Of a DNA stretch of 38,009 bases, positions 7,932-15,600 are shown piece by piece (positions within the stretch are counted from its first letter, which is position 1; each line of letters starts with the position of its first letter). The notes beneath the pieces are model-generated. The model was not told the origin of the DNA. It saw only the letters and a list, made by a program, of their open reading frames with translations, and made no database searches. Source of the stretch: Prevotella sp. GTDB lineage: Bacteria > Bacteroidota > Bacteroidia > Bacteroidales > Bacteroidaceae. A program made the translations under genes and the position numbers. The DNA is taken from positions 1 to 38,009 of the forward strand of contig JAGAAJ010000011.1 in assembly GCA_017615355.1 (NCBI GenBank), given 5' to 3'.

Positions 7932-10232
7932 TTATTTATTGATGATGGCCATTGCCTCTTCGTAGCTCATCTCACGGACACGATCGTGCATGGCTTTCGG
8001 CAGGCGGTAGTTCTTTCCCTTGTAGCAGAGATAGGGACCGTAGCGGCCATTAAGAACCTCCAAGTCAAGGTCTTCCGTGAAGACACGCAGATGCTTGCGC
8101 TCTTCCTGATGACGCTTCTCGTCGATGAGTTTAACAGCATCACCAATGGTGATGGTCAGCGGATTCATATCCTTTCCAAGTGAAGCGTACAGCTTCTTAT
8201 GAAGCACATAGGGTCCGAAACGTCCTGTGCCCACGGTGACGGGCTCGCCTTCATATTCGCCCAGCATACGCGGCAGACGGAACAGTCCCAGCGCTTCTTC
8301 CAGGGTGATGGTCTCCATGCTGAGCTCCTTGGGCATATGGGCAAAGACAGGCTTGTCTTTCTCACCGGCATCGCCAATCTGCACGACGGGACCGAAACGG
8401 CCGATCTTCGCATAGACAGGTCGGCCCGTCTTCGGGTCATTTCCTAACTGACGCTCGCCAGCCTTGTGTTCCATGCGCTGGTTGATGGCTTTGTCGACGA
8501 TAGGCTCAAATTCCTTGTCGAAATCCTTCATGATCTTCTCCCACTTCACCTTTCCTTCGGCAATCTTATCGAAGTCCAGCTCCACGCGTGCAGTGAAGTT
8601 ATAGTCCATGATGGTGGGGAAGTTAACCATCAGGTAATCGTTGACAACGGTGCCAATATCGGTAGGCAGCAGCTTGCCCTTCTCCGAACCTGTCGTCTCC
8701 TTGCGTTTCTTCGTGAGAATCTGCTTCTCCTTCAATATGATGACTTCATATTCACGCTCCTCACCTTTCTTGTCGCCCTTTGCCACATATTCACGCTGCT
8801 GGATAGTGGAGATGGTGGGCGCATAGGTCGACGGGCGGCCAATGCCCAGCTCTTCCAGCTTATGCACCAGCGAAGCCTCAGTATAACGCTGCGGACCCTG
8901 GCTATAGCGCTCGCTGGCACTGATTTCACGACGTGTCAGCACGTCGCCCACTTTCAACGGCGGCAACACATGTGCGAACTCGTCGTGGTTCTGTTCCTCA
9001 TCGTCATCGGTCGATTCGCGATAGACTTTGAGGAATCCGTCGAACTTGACAATCTCACCCTGAGCAAGGAATTTTGAAGCGAGCGTTGAGACTTCTATTT
9101 CCACAGCCGTCTTCTCTATCTCGGCATCAGCCATCTGACAGGCGGCAGTACGTTTCCATATCAGGTCGTAGAGACGGCGTTCCTGTGCCGTTCCCTCGAT
9201 AGTTGGCTGATCCATATAGGTTGGACGGATGGCCTCGTGAGCCTCCTGGGCACCTTTCGAACTGGTGTGATACTGGCGCACCTTCGAATACTGGGCTCCA
9301 TACTGACGTGTAATTTCCTCTTTGGCGGTGTTGATAGCCAAGCCTGAGAGGTTGACCGAGTCAGTACGCATATAGGTGATGCGGCCGCTCTCGTAAAGAC
9401 GCTGTGCCACCATCATCGTTTGACTGACAGTGAAGCCCAGCTTGCGAGCGGCTTCCTGCTGTAATGTTGACGTAGTGAAGGGAGGTGCAGGCGTGCGCTT
9501 CATAGGTTTCTTCTGCACGCTGCCCACAGTGAAGGTGGCATCCTTGCACTGCTCAAGGAAGTCCATCACCTCTTGCTGGTTCTTCAGACGCTGCTGCAAA
9601 GTAGCCTTCACCTCTGATGCCGAGCCATCGGCATTGGTGATAGCGAAGATGGCGGCAACGCTGTAATAGCTTTCGCTTTGGAACGACTGTATCTCGCGTT
9701 CCCTCTCTACGATAAGCCTCACGGCCACACTTTGCACACGGCCTGCCGAGAGGGCCGGCTTTACCTTGCGCCAAAGCACGGGCGACAATTTGAAGCCCAC
9801 AAGGCGGTCAAGCACACGACGGGCCTGCTGCGCATCCACCAAATGCATGTCTATTGTGCGCGGATGCTCGATGGCCTCCATGATGGCCGGCTTTGTAATC
9901 TCGTGGAACACAATACGCTTTGTCTTCTGCTCGTCCAGACCTAAGACCTCGCACAAATGCCAGCTGATAGCTTCTCCCTCGCGGTCTTCATCACTTGCGA
10001 GCCACACCTGGGCGGCTTTCTTGGCTTGCGACTTTAATTCGTTGACCAGTTTCTTCTTTTCCTCAGGAATCTCATATTCGGGCTTCAGCGACTTCTCGTC
10101 GATGCTCAGCTCGTGCTTCTTCAAGTCGCGGATGTGACCGTAACTCGACATCACTTTATAGTCTTCTCCCAGGAATTTTTCAATGGTTTTAGCCTTCGCA
10201 GGCGACTCCACTATGACTAAGTTCTTTTGCAT
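7932..10232 (-). CDS. topA: DNA topoisomerase I
   Basis: A 766-residue type IA topoisomerase that relaxes negative supercoils. The N-terminal TOPRIM domain begins NLVIVESPAKAKTIEKFLG and contains ASDEDREGEAISWHL. The nucleophile is Tyr287 in RITYMRTDS. The C-terminus holds three repeats of the type 'GRFGPxVxxG / GRYGPYLxYKGKNYRLPK' in place of the Cys4 zinc fingers of the E. coli enzyme, as is usual in Bacteroidetes. The start at 10232 (MQKNLVIV) sits about 30 nt below a -7 box. aroK follows after five bases. Confidence 0.96.
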   Translation of the reverse strand: MQKNLVIVESPAKAKTIEKFLGEDYKVMSSYGHIRDLKKHELSIDEKSLKPEYEIPEEKKKLVNELKSQAKKAAQVWLASDEDREGEAISWHLCEVLGLDEQKTKRIVFHEITKPAIMEAIEHPRTIDMHLVDAQQARRVLDRLVGFKLSPVLWRKVKPALSAGRVQSVAVRLIVEREREIQSFQSESYYSVAAIFAITNADGSASEVKATLQQRLKNQQEVMDFLEQCKDATFTVGSVQKKPMKRTPAPPFTTSTLQQEAARKLGFTVSQTMMVAQRLYESGRITYMRTDSVNLSGLAINTAKEEITRQYGAQYSKVRQYHTSSKGAQEAHEAIRPTYMDQPTIEGTAQERRLYDLIWKRTAACQMADAEIEKTAVEIEVSTLASKFLAQGEIVKFDGFLKVYRESTDDDEEQNHDEFAHVLPPLKVGDVLTRREISASERYSQGPQRYTEASLVHKLEELGIGRPSTYAPTISTIQQREYVAKGDKKGEEREYEVIILKEKQILTKKRKETTGSEKGKLLPTDIGTVVNDYLMVNFPTIMDYNFTARVELDFDKIAEGKVKWEKIMKDFDKEFEPIVDKAINQRMEHKAGERQLGNDPKTGRPVYAKIGRFGPVVQIGDAGEKDKPVFAHMPKELSMETITLEEALGLFRLPRMLGEYEGEPVTVGTGRFGPYVLHKKLYASLGKDMNPLTITIGDAVKLIDEKRHQEERKHLRVFTEDLDLEVLNGRYGPYLCYKGKNYRLPKAMHDRVREMSYEEAMAIINK

Positions 10233-10263
10233 ATTCCTAACTGATATATTCGTTTTTGGGGTG

Positions 10264-10271
10264 CAAAAGTA
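10264..10271 (-). promoter_or_regulatory. Putative -7 box of topA
   Basis: The minus strand reads TACTTTTG, about 32 nt before the topA ATG. A -33 TTTG is not seen at the expected distance. The 112-nt gap to the LOG gene shows no strong hairpin, so read-through from the upstream operon is possible. Confidence 0.5.
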
Positions 10272-10344
10272 CGAATAAAGTTTGCTTACACATTATTTAT
10301 AATAAAAGATTTTAGTTTTCTTAACGTTTCTATTGCGTAGAAAA

Positions 10345-10887
10345 TCAAAAAGTGGATGCGCTTAGCAACTGTTCTATCTCTTGCAATGAGGAGGCCACTT
10401 TGATGTAAGTCTGCCACTCGTTGCGCATGACTCCACGTCGAGCCAGATCGTCGAGCAAAAGGACAAGCGAATCCCAGAATCCCTTCATGTTGTAGAGGAT
10501 GACGGGCTTCCGATGATAGCCGATGGTGGCAGCGGCTGCAATGGTGAAAACCTCGTCGAGAGTACCGATACCACCAGGCAGGGCAATGAATACATCGCTC
10601 TGGTCTTGCATCAGCTGTTTGCGGTCATTCAGGTTGTCGCAGGGAATCTCCACATCCACATAGACCGACAGCCGTCCGTTCTTCTCGATAATCTGCGGCA
10701 CCACGCCTATGGTGCGGCCTCCAGCTTCGTGGGCAGCTTTCGCTACGCACTCCATCAATCCCTGATTCACGCCGCCAAACACGATGGAATGGCCGTTTTT
10801 TGCAGCCCAACGTCCCAATTCTTCCGTCAAAGTGAAGAACGCTGGGTCAATCTGCTCATTGGCAGAACAAAACACACATATTTTCAT
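10345..10887 (-). CDS. LOG-family nucleotide 5'-monophosphate phosphoribohydrolase
   Basis: A 180-residue Rossmann-type protein of the LOG family, often mislabelled lysine decarboxylase. The paired active-site motifs are NDRKQLM (Arg89, Lys90) and PGGIGTLDE (104-112). FGGVNQGLMECVAKAA forms the phosphate-binding region. Characterised members release the base from cytokinin-type or ordinary nucleoside monophosphates. It lies 15 nt after the radical SAM gene and is the last gene of the Memo/AMMECR1 operon. The substrate in this organism is unknown. Confidence 0.88.
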   Translation of the reverse strand: MKICVFCSANEQIDPAFFTLTEELGRWAAKNGHSIVFGGVNQGLMECVAKAAHEAGGRTIGVVPQIIEKNGRLSVYVDVEIPCDNLNDRKQLMQDQSDVFIALPGGIGTLDEVFTIAAAATIGYHRKPVILYNMKGFWDSLVLLLDDLARRGVMRNEWQTYIKVASSLQEIEQLLSASTF

Positions 10888-10902
10888 AGATTCACATTTA
10901 AG

Positions 10903-11772
10903 TCAAGGAACATTTCCCAGATAGACATGCTGTATGCCTTCCTCCAAAGCCACTTGCTGCGCCATCCTCAGCGTCTGAACAGGTGTGGGTGCTATATCCT
11001 GCATCTTGTATCTGGGGAAGAAGCGGCTGAAGTGGAGGGGTGCTGTCGCCAGGCCATTCTCACACAGCCAGCGACACATCCGTCGAATCATCTCCATATC
11101 ATCGTTAATACCAGGAATGACGAGGTTGGTGAGTTCTATCCACACCCCGGCTTCTTTCATGGCGAGGATGGTGTCGAGCACAGGCTGGAGACGGCCGCCA
11201 CTTACTTTTCTATAGATTTCATCGCTGAATGACTTCAGATCAATGTTGGCGGCATCGAGATAGGGCAGGAGGTCGGCCAGCGGCTCTGGATTGACATAGC
11301 CTGCTGTGACGAGGATGTTCCACAGCCCTTTTTCATGCGCCAACCGAGCCGTGTCAATGATATATTCGATGTAGGTGAGCGGCTCTGTGTAGGTGTAGGC
11401 GATGCCTGGACAGCGATGCTTCACACAAAGGGCTACCACCTCTTCAGGCATCAGCTCGTAGTGATCCACATCGTTTGGCGAGGCTTGTGAGATGTCGTGA
11501 TTCTGACAGTTCAGACAACGGAAATTGCAGCCGGTACAGGCAAGGGAGAGACAGGTAGTGCCAGGATGGAAATGGTAGAGTGGCTTCTTCTCGATGGGAT
11601 CGATAGCCAGCGCGCAGGGCTTTCCGTAGACTTCGCTGACCAACACACCTTGATGGTTGCGTCTGCTACGACAACTGCCCGTCTTACCGTCTGCGATGCG
11701 ACAGCGGTGCGGACAAAGCTGGCACTCGACAGCTCCATCATCCAATCGCTGATAATACCTGCACTCAAACAT
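10903..11772 (-). CDS. AmmeMemoRadiSam system radical SAM enzyme, short C-terminus
   Basis: A 289-residue radical SAM protein. The SAM-cluster cysteines are C82, C86 and C89 in GCNFRCLNCQN. An N-terminal Cys set (CQLCPHRC, GSC) and ECQLCPHRCRIADGKTG are characteristic of the partner that is encoded with Memo and AMMECR1 proteins. It lies 12 nt after the Memo/AMMECR1 fusion gene, confirming the pairing. The reaction of this system is not established. The protein ends abruptly at VYLGNVP. Many relatives continue with another Cys-containing tail of some tens of residues, so this copy appears C-terminally short. No disabling change is visible in the core. Confidence 0.9.
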   Translation of the reverse strand: MFECRYYQRLDDGAVECQLCPHRCRIADGKTGSCRSRRNHQGVLVSEVYGKPCALAIDPIEKKPLYHFHPGTTCLSLACTGCNFRCLNCQNHDISQASPNDVDHYELMPEEVVALCVKHRCPGIAYTYTEPLTYIEYIIDTARLAHEKGLWNILVTAGYVNPEPLADLLPYLDAANIDLKSFSDEIYRKVSGGRLQPVLDTILAMKEAGVWIELTNLVIPGINDDMEMIRRMCRWLCENGLATAPLHFSRFFPRYKMQDIAPTPVQTLRMAQQVALEEGIQHVYLGNVP

Positions 11773-11784
11773 CTTCTTCTCAAA

Positions 11785-13260
11785 TCAGAATACGATTGCT
11801 TCGTAGACATACAGCTCGGCATCGCGCCATCCATTCCATCCAAGGCCGGCTTTGTCCTGCGAACAGTGACCAAGAAATTCCTCCTTCGTCCAGTTCACCT
11901 GGTCGGCCACTTGCGGCAGGAAGGTGCCGCTACGACGTCCTTTGCGGATGTAGATGCCATGTTTGTGCAACTGGAACTCCTCAATACTCTGGATGCGGCG
12001 CATGGGCGTGAGGACAGAAATCTCGATGTCGACATCAGCCAGCTCTTCACGACGCAGCGGCATGAAACGTGGATCTTCGAAGGCAGCAGCACGGGCCATC
12101 TCTGCCACGATTTCATGCAGGGGTGTGTCTTCGCCGAAGTGCCCGATGCATCCACGCAGCTGTCCGTGTTTGTGAAGCGACACGAAAGCACCGCATTTGG
12201 CCGAGAGGTGCGAGGTGAGAGATGAGAAGCGAGAGATGGGCTTCCCGTCAAGACTGTCCTTGATACTCTGGAGGGCGATGTCTTTCAGGATTTGTTTCTC
12301 CTCATCTGATAATGCAAATCCCCTTTCTTCTCCTCGCAGGATTGCGAAGGAGTGATAGCCCACCACACGGCTGTGGTCGTGGTCGTCGATGTCTCCGGAG
12401 TTCTGGTATAGCAGGTGCTTCACTTCGTAGCGGCTGTCGAGCATCATCAGGAGCGTGGCAATGGCATACTCTCCGCAGGCACTCGTGGCGAGGTTGCGCT
12501 TGCCGCTCTTGGCGTTGACATGCAACGCCTCGATAAACTGCGTAATATCGCCGCTCTCCACAGCCTTTCCCGTCCTGGCATCCACCTCGCAGGCGTCTTC
12601 GTATGACGGATAATGAGAGAAGTCGCTGCTGATAACAAAGAGATTGTCGTCGTTGAAGAAAGGCTTCAGCACCTCAGCCATCCGTTTCAGTTGCCTGAAG
12701 TCGTTGGTGGAGATGATGATGGGCACGATAGGCGGCACCTCTTTAGGGGATTGCGAAGAGTGAAGGGCGAAGAGCCGCTGCAGGAACGGCAGCTGCACCT
12801 CCAGGCAATGCTCGCTGTCGTGTGCTTCCTTGCGGTAGGAAAACACGCTGTCAGCATTGATGAGCTGCTGTGCCGTCTCCACGTCTACCCTCACCTGTCC
12901 TAACGGTGTAGCATAAAAGTCGGCTTCGCTGTTTACGGAGGCGCCGTCGAGCCACACATGGTGGCTGGGACCTATCAGGAAGATGCGCTTATAGGTCTTC
13001 TCAGGGCTTAGCGTCATATAGGCCGAAGCCGCCACATTGCCTGAGAAATAATAGCCTGCGTGAGGCACGATGAGTGCCGCCACATTCCCATACTCCTCAC
13101 TCCCGCTGTGAAGTGCCAGCAGGCTGTCCACCTCCTGGCTGAGCAGCTGAGGGTTCTTCTCATAGAATCTTCCGGCCTGCGTAGCCGGTCTCACTACTGG
13201 TATCTGTCTGTCGCTCATACTCATTATTGCAAATAATGCCAAAAATACTATACTCTTCAT
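11785..13260 (-). CDS. AmmeMemoRadiSam system fusion: Memo (B) plus AMMECR1 (A)
   Basis: A 491-residue fusion. Residues about 18-310 form a Memo domain with putative metal ligands His67 (VPHAGY), His100/101 (GPSHHV) and Cys262 (TSACGEY), plus SSDFSHYPSYEDA. Residues about 320-491 form an AMMECR1 domain with its signature LRGCIG (368-373). I start at ATG 13260 because the longer frame upstream runs antisense to the helicase gene and two -7 boxes lie just above 13260. The N-terminus MKSIVFLALFAIMSMS is hydrophobic and could be a signal peptide, which would be odd for a partner of a cytosolic radical SAM enzyme; ATGs at codons 13 and 15 are alternatives. Two heptamer arrays fall in loops (near residues 163-170 and 342-353). 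Confidence 0.9.
   Translation of the reverse strand: MKSIVFLALFAIMSMSDRQIPVVRPATQAGRFYEKNPQLLSQEVDSLLALHSGSEEYGNVAALIVPHAGYYFSGNVAASAYMTLSPEKTYKRIFLIGPSHHVWLDGASVNSEADFYATPLGQVRVDVETAQQLINADSVFSYRKEAHDSEHCLEVQLPFLQRLFALHSSQSPKEVPPIVPIIISTNDFRQLKRMAEVLKPFFNDDNLFVISSDFSHYPSYEDACEVDARTGKAVESGDITQFIEALHVNAKSGKRNLATSACGEYAIATLLMMLDSRYEVKHLLYQNSGDIDDHDHSRVVGYHSFAILRGEERGFALSDEEKQILKDIALQSIKDSLDGKPISRFSSLTSHLSAKCGAFVSLHKHGQLRGCIGHFGEDTPLHEIVAEMARAAAFEDPRFMPLRREELADVDIEISVLTPMRRIQSIEEFQLHKHGIYIRKGRRSGTFLPQVADQVNWTKEEFLGHCSQDKAGLGWNGWRDAELYVYEAIVF
12203..12237. repeat. Heptamer array x5 inside the Memo/AMMECR1 gene
   Basis: Units are GAGAGGT, GCGAGGT, GAGAGAT, GAGAAGC, GAGAGAT. The pyrimidine-rich coding strand gives SRFSSLTSHLSA, in the linker between the Memo and AMMECR1 domains. 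Confidence 0.85.
12753..12773. repeat. Heptamer array x3 inside the Memo domain
   Basis: GCGAAGA, GTGAAGG, GCGAAGA run in tandem. The coding strand gives LFALHSSQS, in a loop after the conserved HCLEVQLPFLQ helix. With three units this is the weakest of the clear examples. Confidence 0.65.
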
Positions 13261-13269
13261 ATCCGTTTG

Positions 13270-13285
13270 CAAAATTACAAAATTA
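13270..13285 (-). promoter_or_regulatory. Duplicated -7 box upstream of Memo/AMMECR1 operon
   Basis: On the minus strand TAATTTTG occurs twice head to tail (13278-13285 then 13270-13277), 10-18 nt above the ATG at 13260. Either could serve the operon Memo/AMMECR1, radical SAM, LOG. A -33 TTTG is not obvious. Confidence 0.55.
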
Positions 13286-13320
13286 AATGAATAATGTGTG
13301 TTAAATTCTGAAATATTTCG

Positions 13321-13328
13321 TACTTTTG
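13321..13328 (+). promoter_or_regulatory. -7 box abutting the helicase start codon
   Basis: TACTTTTG ends only five bases before ATG 13334. If used, the transcript would begin at or within a few bases of the start codon. The -33 position has TGTG rather than TTTG, so the match is partial. Confidence 0.5.
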
Positions 13329-13333
13329 CAGCC

Positions 13334-15151
13334 ATGATGAAGACATTTGAAGAATTGGGCGTTAGCGCCGCCATCCGCCGCGCTATTGAGGAACTGGGAT
13401 TTGTACAGCCCATGCCTGTACAGGAGGAGGTCATTCCCTTCTTGATAGAGGGGCAGCGCGACGTCATCGCTCTAGCGCAGACGGGCACAGGCAAGACGGC
13501 AGCCTTCGGCATCCCATTGCTGCAACGCATCGACACCAGCAGCCGCGACACACAGGCTCTGGTGCTCTCGCCCACCCGCGAGCTGTGCCTGCAGATTACT
13601 GACGACCTGCGTGACTTTGCCAAATATATGGAAGGCGTTCACGTGGAAGCCGTCTACGGCGGCGCAGCCATAGAGCCGCAGATGCGAGCGCTGAAAAAGG
13701 GCGTCAATATCATCGTGGCCACGCCAGGACGTCTGATCGACCTGAAGAATCGCGGCTTCGTTCACCTCGAGAATGTGAGCACCATCGTGCTCGATGAAGC
13801 CGACGAGATGCTGAACATGGGTTTCTCCGACAGCATCAACGAGATATTCGAGTCTTTGCCTGAAGAGCACTGCACGCTGATGTTCTCAGCCACGATGAGC
13901 CGTGAGGTGGAGCGTGTGGCCAAGCAGTACCTCAAGGACTACGAGACCATCGTCGTGGGTTCTCGCAACGAGGGGGCTGAAAACGTCAACCACATCTATT
14001 ACATGGTGCAGGCCAAGGACAAGTACCTGGCCCTGAAGCGTATCGTGGACTTCTATCCCAAAATCTTCGCCATCATCTTCTGTCGCACGAAGATAGAGAC
14101 GCAGGAGATTGCCGACAAGCTCATCCGCGACGGCTACAATGCCGAGTCGCTGCACGGCGACCTCTCGCAGCAGCAGCGCGACCTCACCATGCAGAAGTTC
14201 CGCCAGCACCTCACGCAGCTTCTCGTAGCCACCGACGTGGCAGCACGAGGACTGGATGTCGACGATCTCACACATGTCATCAACTTCGGCCTGCCCGACG
14301 ACATCGAGAACTATACCCATCGCTCAGGCCGCACGGGCCGTGCAGGCAAGAAAGGCACTAGTATCAGCATCGTACACTCGAAGGAGAAGCACAAGATTCG
14401 CAACATCGAGAAAGAGATTGGCAAGAAGTTCGTTGAGGCGCCCATTCCTTCTGCAGAGGAAATCTGCAAGAAACAGCTCTACAAGGTGATGGACCAAATC
14501 GTGAAAACCGACGTAGATGACGATGAAATCGCGCCTTTTATGCAGGACATCAGCCGTTACTTCGAGTATATCGACAAGGAAGAGATCATCAAGAAGATTG
14601 TCTCGCTGGAGTTCGGCAAGTTCCTTGCCTACTATGCTGACGCACCGGAGATAGAGATAGTGAAAGAGGAAAGAGGAAAGAGGAAGGAGGAAAGAGAACA
14701 GAGCGACAAGCAGAAGCGCATGAACAAGGCGCAGCCGGGCTATCACCGTCTGTTCATCAATCTAGGCAAGCGCGACGGTTTCTATCCAGGTGTGCTCATG
14801 CAGACGCTCAACCGCTATGTGGGCGGCAGGCAGGAGGTAGGCCATATCGACCTGCTCGACACCATCTCATATTTCGAGGTGCCTGAGAAAGATGCCAAGA
14901 AAGTGATGACGCAGCTCACAGGCATCCGCTATCACGGGCGTGTGGTGCGCTGCAACTCTGAAGATGAGAAAAAGACCGATTTCATCGGTAAATCCGAAAC
15001 GAAAAACCCCTCCCGCAAGGACAAGTCAAAGCGTCCTAAGCGCGACGACTGGAGAGCACTGATGAACGACAGTCAGAAATTCTTCAAAGGCGAAGAGCCC
15101 GACTTTTCCGAAGAGGGTTGGGCACGCCGCAAGCCAAGAAAGAAGTCGTGA
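13334..15151 (+). CDS. DEAD-box RNA helicase with DbpA-like RNA-binding domain
   Basis: A 605-residue ATP-dependent RNA helicase, probably for ribosome assembly or mRNA remodelling. Q-motif region and Walker A AQTGTGKT (49-56), PTREL near 81, DEAD (154-157), SAT (185-187) and HRSGRTGRAG near 330 are all present. From about residue 470 the segment YHRLFINLGKRDGFYPGVL...RYHGRVVRC resembles the DbpA C-terminal RNA-binding fold, followed by a basic tail. I prefer ATG 13334 (or 13337) to the in-frame GTG at 13298, since the -7 box at 13321 would lie inside the longer frame. A heptamer array encodes KEERGKRKEER at about residues 445-454, just before the RNA-binding domain. The family is commonly named DeaD/CsdA-like. 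Confidence 0.93.
   Translation: MMKTFEELGVSAAIRRAIEELGFVQPMPVQEEVIPFLIEGQRDVIALAQTGTGKTAAFGIPLLQRIDTSSRDTQALVLSPTRELCLQITDDLRDFAKYMEGVHVEAVYGGAAIEPQMRALKKGVNIIVATPGRLIDLKNRGFVHLENVSTIVLDEADEMLNMGFSDSINEIFESLPEEHCTLMFSATMSREVERVAKQYLKDYETIVVGSRNEGAENVNHIYYMVQAKDKYLALKRIVDFYPKIFAIIFCRTKIETQEIADKLIRDGYNAESLHGDLSQQQRDLTMQKFRQHLTQLLVATDVAARGLDVDDLTHVINFGLPDDIENYTHRSGRTGRAGKKGTSISIVHSKEKHKIRNIEKEIGKKFVEAPIPSAEEICKKQLYKVMDQIVKTDVDDDEIAPFMQDISRYFEYIDKEEIIKKIVSLEFGKFLAYYADAPEIEIVKEERGKRKEEREQSDKQKRMNKAQPGYHRLFINLGKRDGFYPGVLMQTLNRYVGGRQEVGHIDLLDTISYFEVPEKDAKKVMTQLTGIRYHGRVVRCNSEDEKKTDFIGKSETKNPSRKDKSKRPKRDDWRALMNDSQKFFKGEEPDFSEEGWARRKPRKKS
14666..14693. repeat. Heptamer array x4 inside the helicase gene
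   Basis: GAGGAAA, GAGGAAA, GAGGAAG, GAGGAAA, 28 nt, then a looser fifth unit GAGAACA. Here the purine-rich strand is coding; this particular heptamer has no stop in any frame. It encodes a charged linker. Confidence 0.88.
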
Positions 15152-15185
15152 AGTTCTTTCCTTCCATTTCTCTGCACAGTCACAG

Positions 15186-15245
15186 AAACGTCACAGCTGT
15201 GACGATGTGCGTGAGGTTATTGTCACAGCTGTGACGCTGTGACGT
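15186..15245. repeat. Nested CGTCACAG/CTGTGACG palindromes
   Basis: CGTCACAGCTGTGACG at 15189-15204 is a perfect 16-bp palindrome and GTCACAGCTGTGAC at 15222-15235 a perfect 14-bp one. The outer ends AAACGTCACAG (15186) and CTGTGACGTTT (to 15245) are also reverse complements, so the whole 60-nt block can fold on itself. Confidence 0.8.
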
Positions 15246-15302
15246 TTAGCTTGCCAAAAGGCCCATAATGACGAACTTCAAGCGGCTGCTAATAGTCATT
15301 AG

Positions 15303-15330
15303 GAGCCTCTTGAGCAAATTTAAGAGGCTC
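15303..15330 (+). terminator. Hairpin after the helicase gene, possible terminator
   Basis: GAGCCTCTT (15303-15311) pairs exactly with AAGAGGCTC (15322-15330). The following run TTCAGCAATTTTT is only moderately T-rich, so termination is plausible but weak. Confidence 0.4.
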
Positions 15331-15373
15331 TTCAGCAATTTTTGGAGGCTTCGGTGACTTTTCCTGATTTTAC

Positions 15374-15494
15374 TAGACACTTTTTCTCTTCATTAGCTGA
15401 AACAGTAGACAGTTGTTTTGAAGTCATACTGAATCGATAGACACAAGCGAAAAAGCCATGCTGATTTGGTTGACACTTCAGCCATGCTGGACAC
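15374..15494. repeat. TAGACAC boxes at exact 32-bp spacing
   Basis: TAGACAC (15374), TAGACAG (15406), TAGACAC (15438) and TTGACAC (15470) start exactly 32 bp apart. A fifth, TGGACAC, is at 15488. Other positions of the units are partly conserved, for example CTGAAAC, CTGAATC and CTGATTT at matching places. Thirty-two bp is about three helical turns, so the boxes would face the same side of DNA, as for repeated protein-binding sites. Confidence 0.85.
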
Positions 15495-15500
15495 GCAGAG

Positions 15501-15600
15501 CCCGGGCTGTTTGTTCGGCAAAACTGGATGCCCCTCGATGGGGCATTCAGTTTTACGTCAGGTGCGCTGGCATACGCCTTCGCCCGGACTGTTTGTTCGG
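15501..15600. repeat. Direct repeat flanking a hairpin downstream of orfB
   Basis: CCCGGGCTGTTTGTTCGG (near 15501-15518) recurs as GCCCGGACTGTTTGTTCGG (ending 15600), about 82 bp apart. The copies enclose the hairpin at 15520-15554. Confidence 0.75.
15520..15554. terminator. Bidirectional hairpin, likely IS terminator
   Basis: AAAACTGGATGCCCC (15520-15534) pairs with GGGGCATTCAGTTTT (15540-15554), with one G-T wobble and a five-base loop. Both strands end in four T, so it could stop transcription either way. Confidence 0.7.

Larger units (their letters stand above)
15152..15373. other. Gene-free stretch with palindromes and tandem repeats
   Basis: I see no credible gene here. It contains the CGTCACAGCTGTGACG palindromes listed separately and the GAGCCTCTT/AAGAGGCTC hairpin. 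An imperfect 21-bp tandem repeat spans 15310-15330 and 15331-15351 (shared pattern TTxAGCAAxTTT, then GAGGCT). The IS3-associated 32-bp boxes begin right after it at 15374. Confidence 0.6.

Noticed and set aside
13261-13623. N-terminal extension of the Memo/AMMECR1 frame upstream of 13260
   Set aside because: It is antisense to the helicase start and crosses both promoters; the ATG at 13260 fits better.
15374-15494. CRISPR-like array
   Set aside because: The 32-bp units share only a short box and scattered bases, with no repeat-spacer structure and no cas genes nearby.
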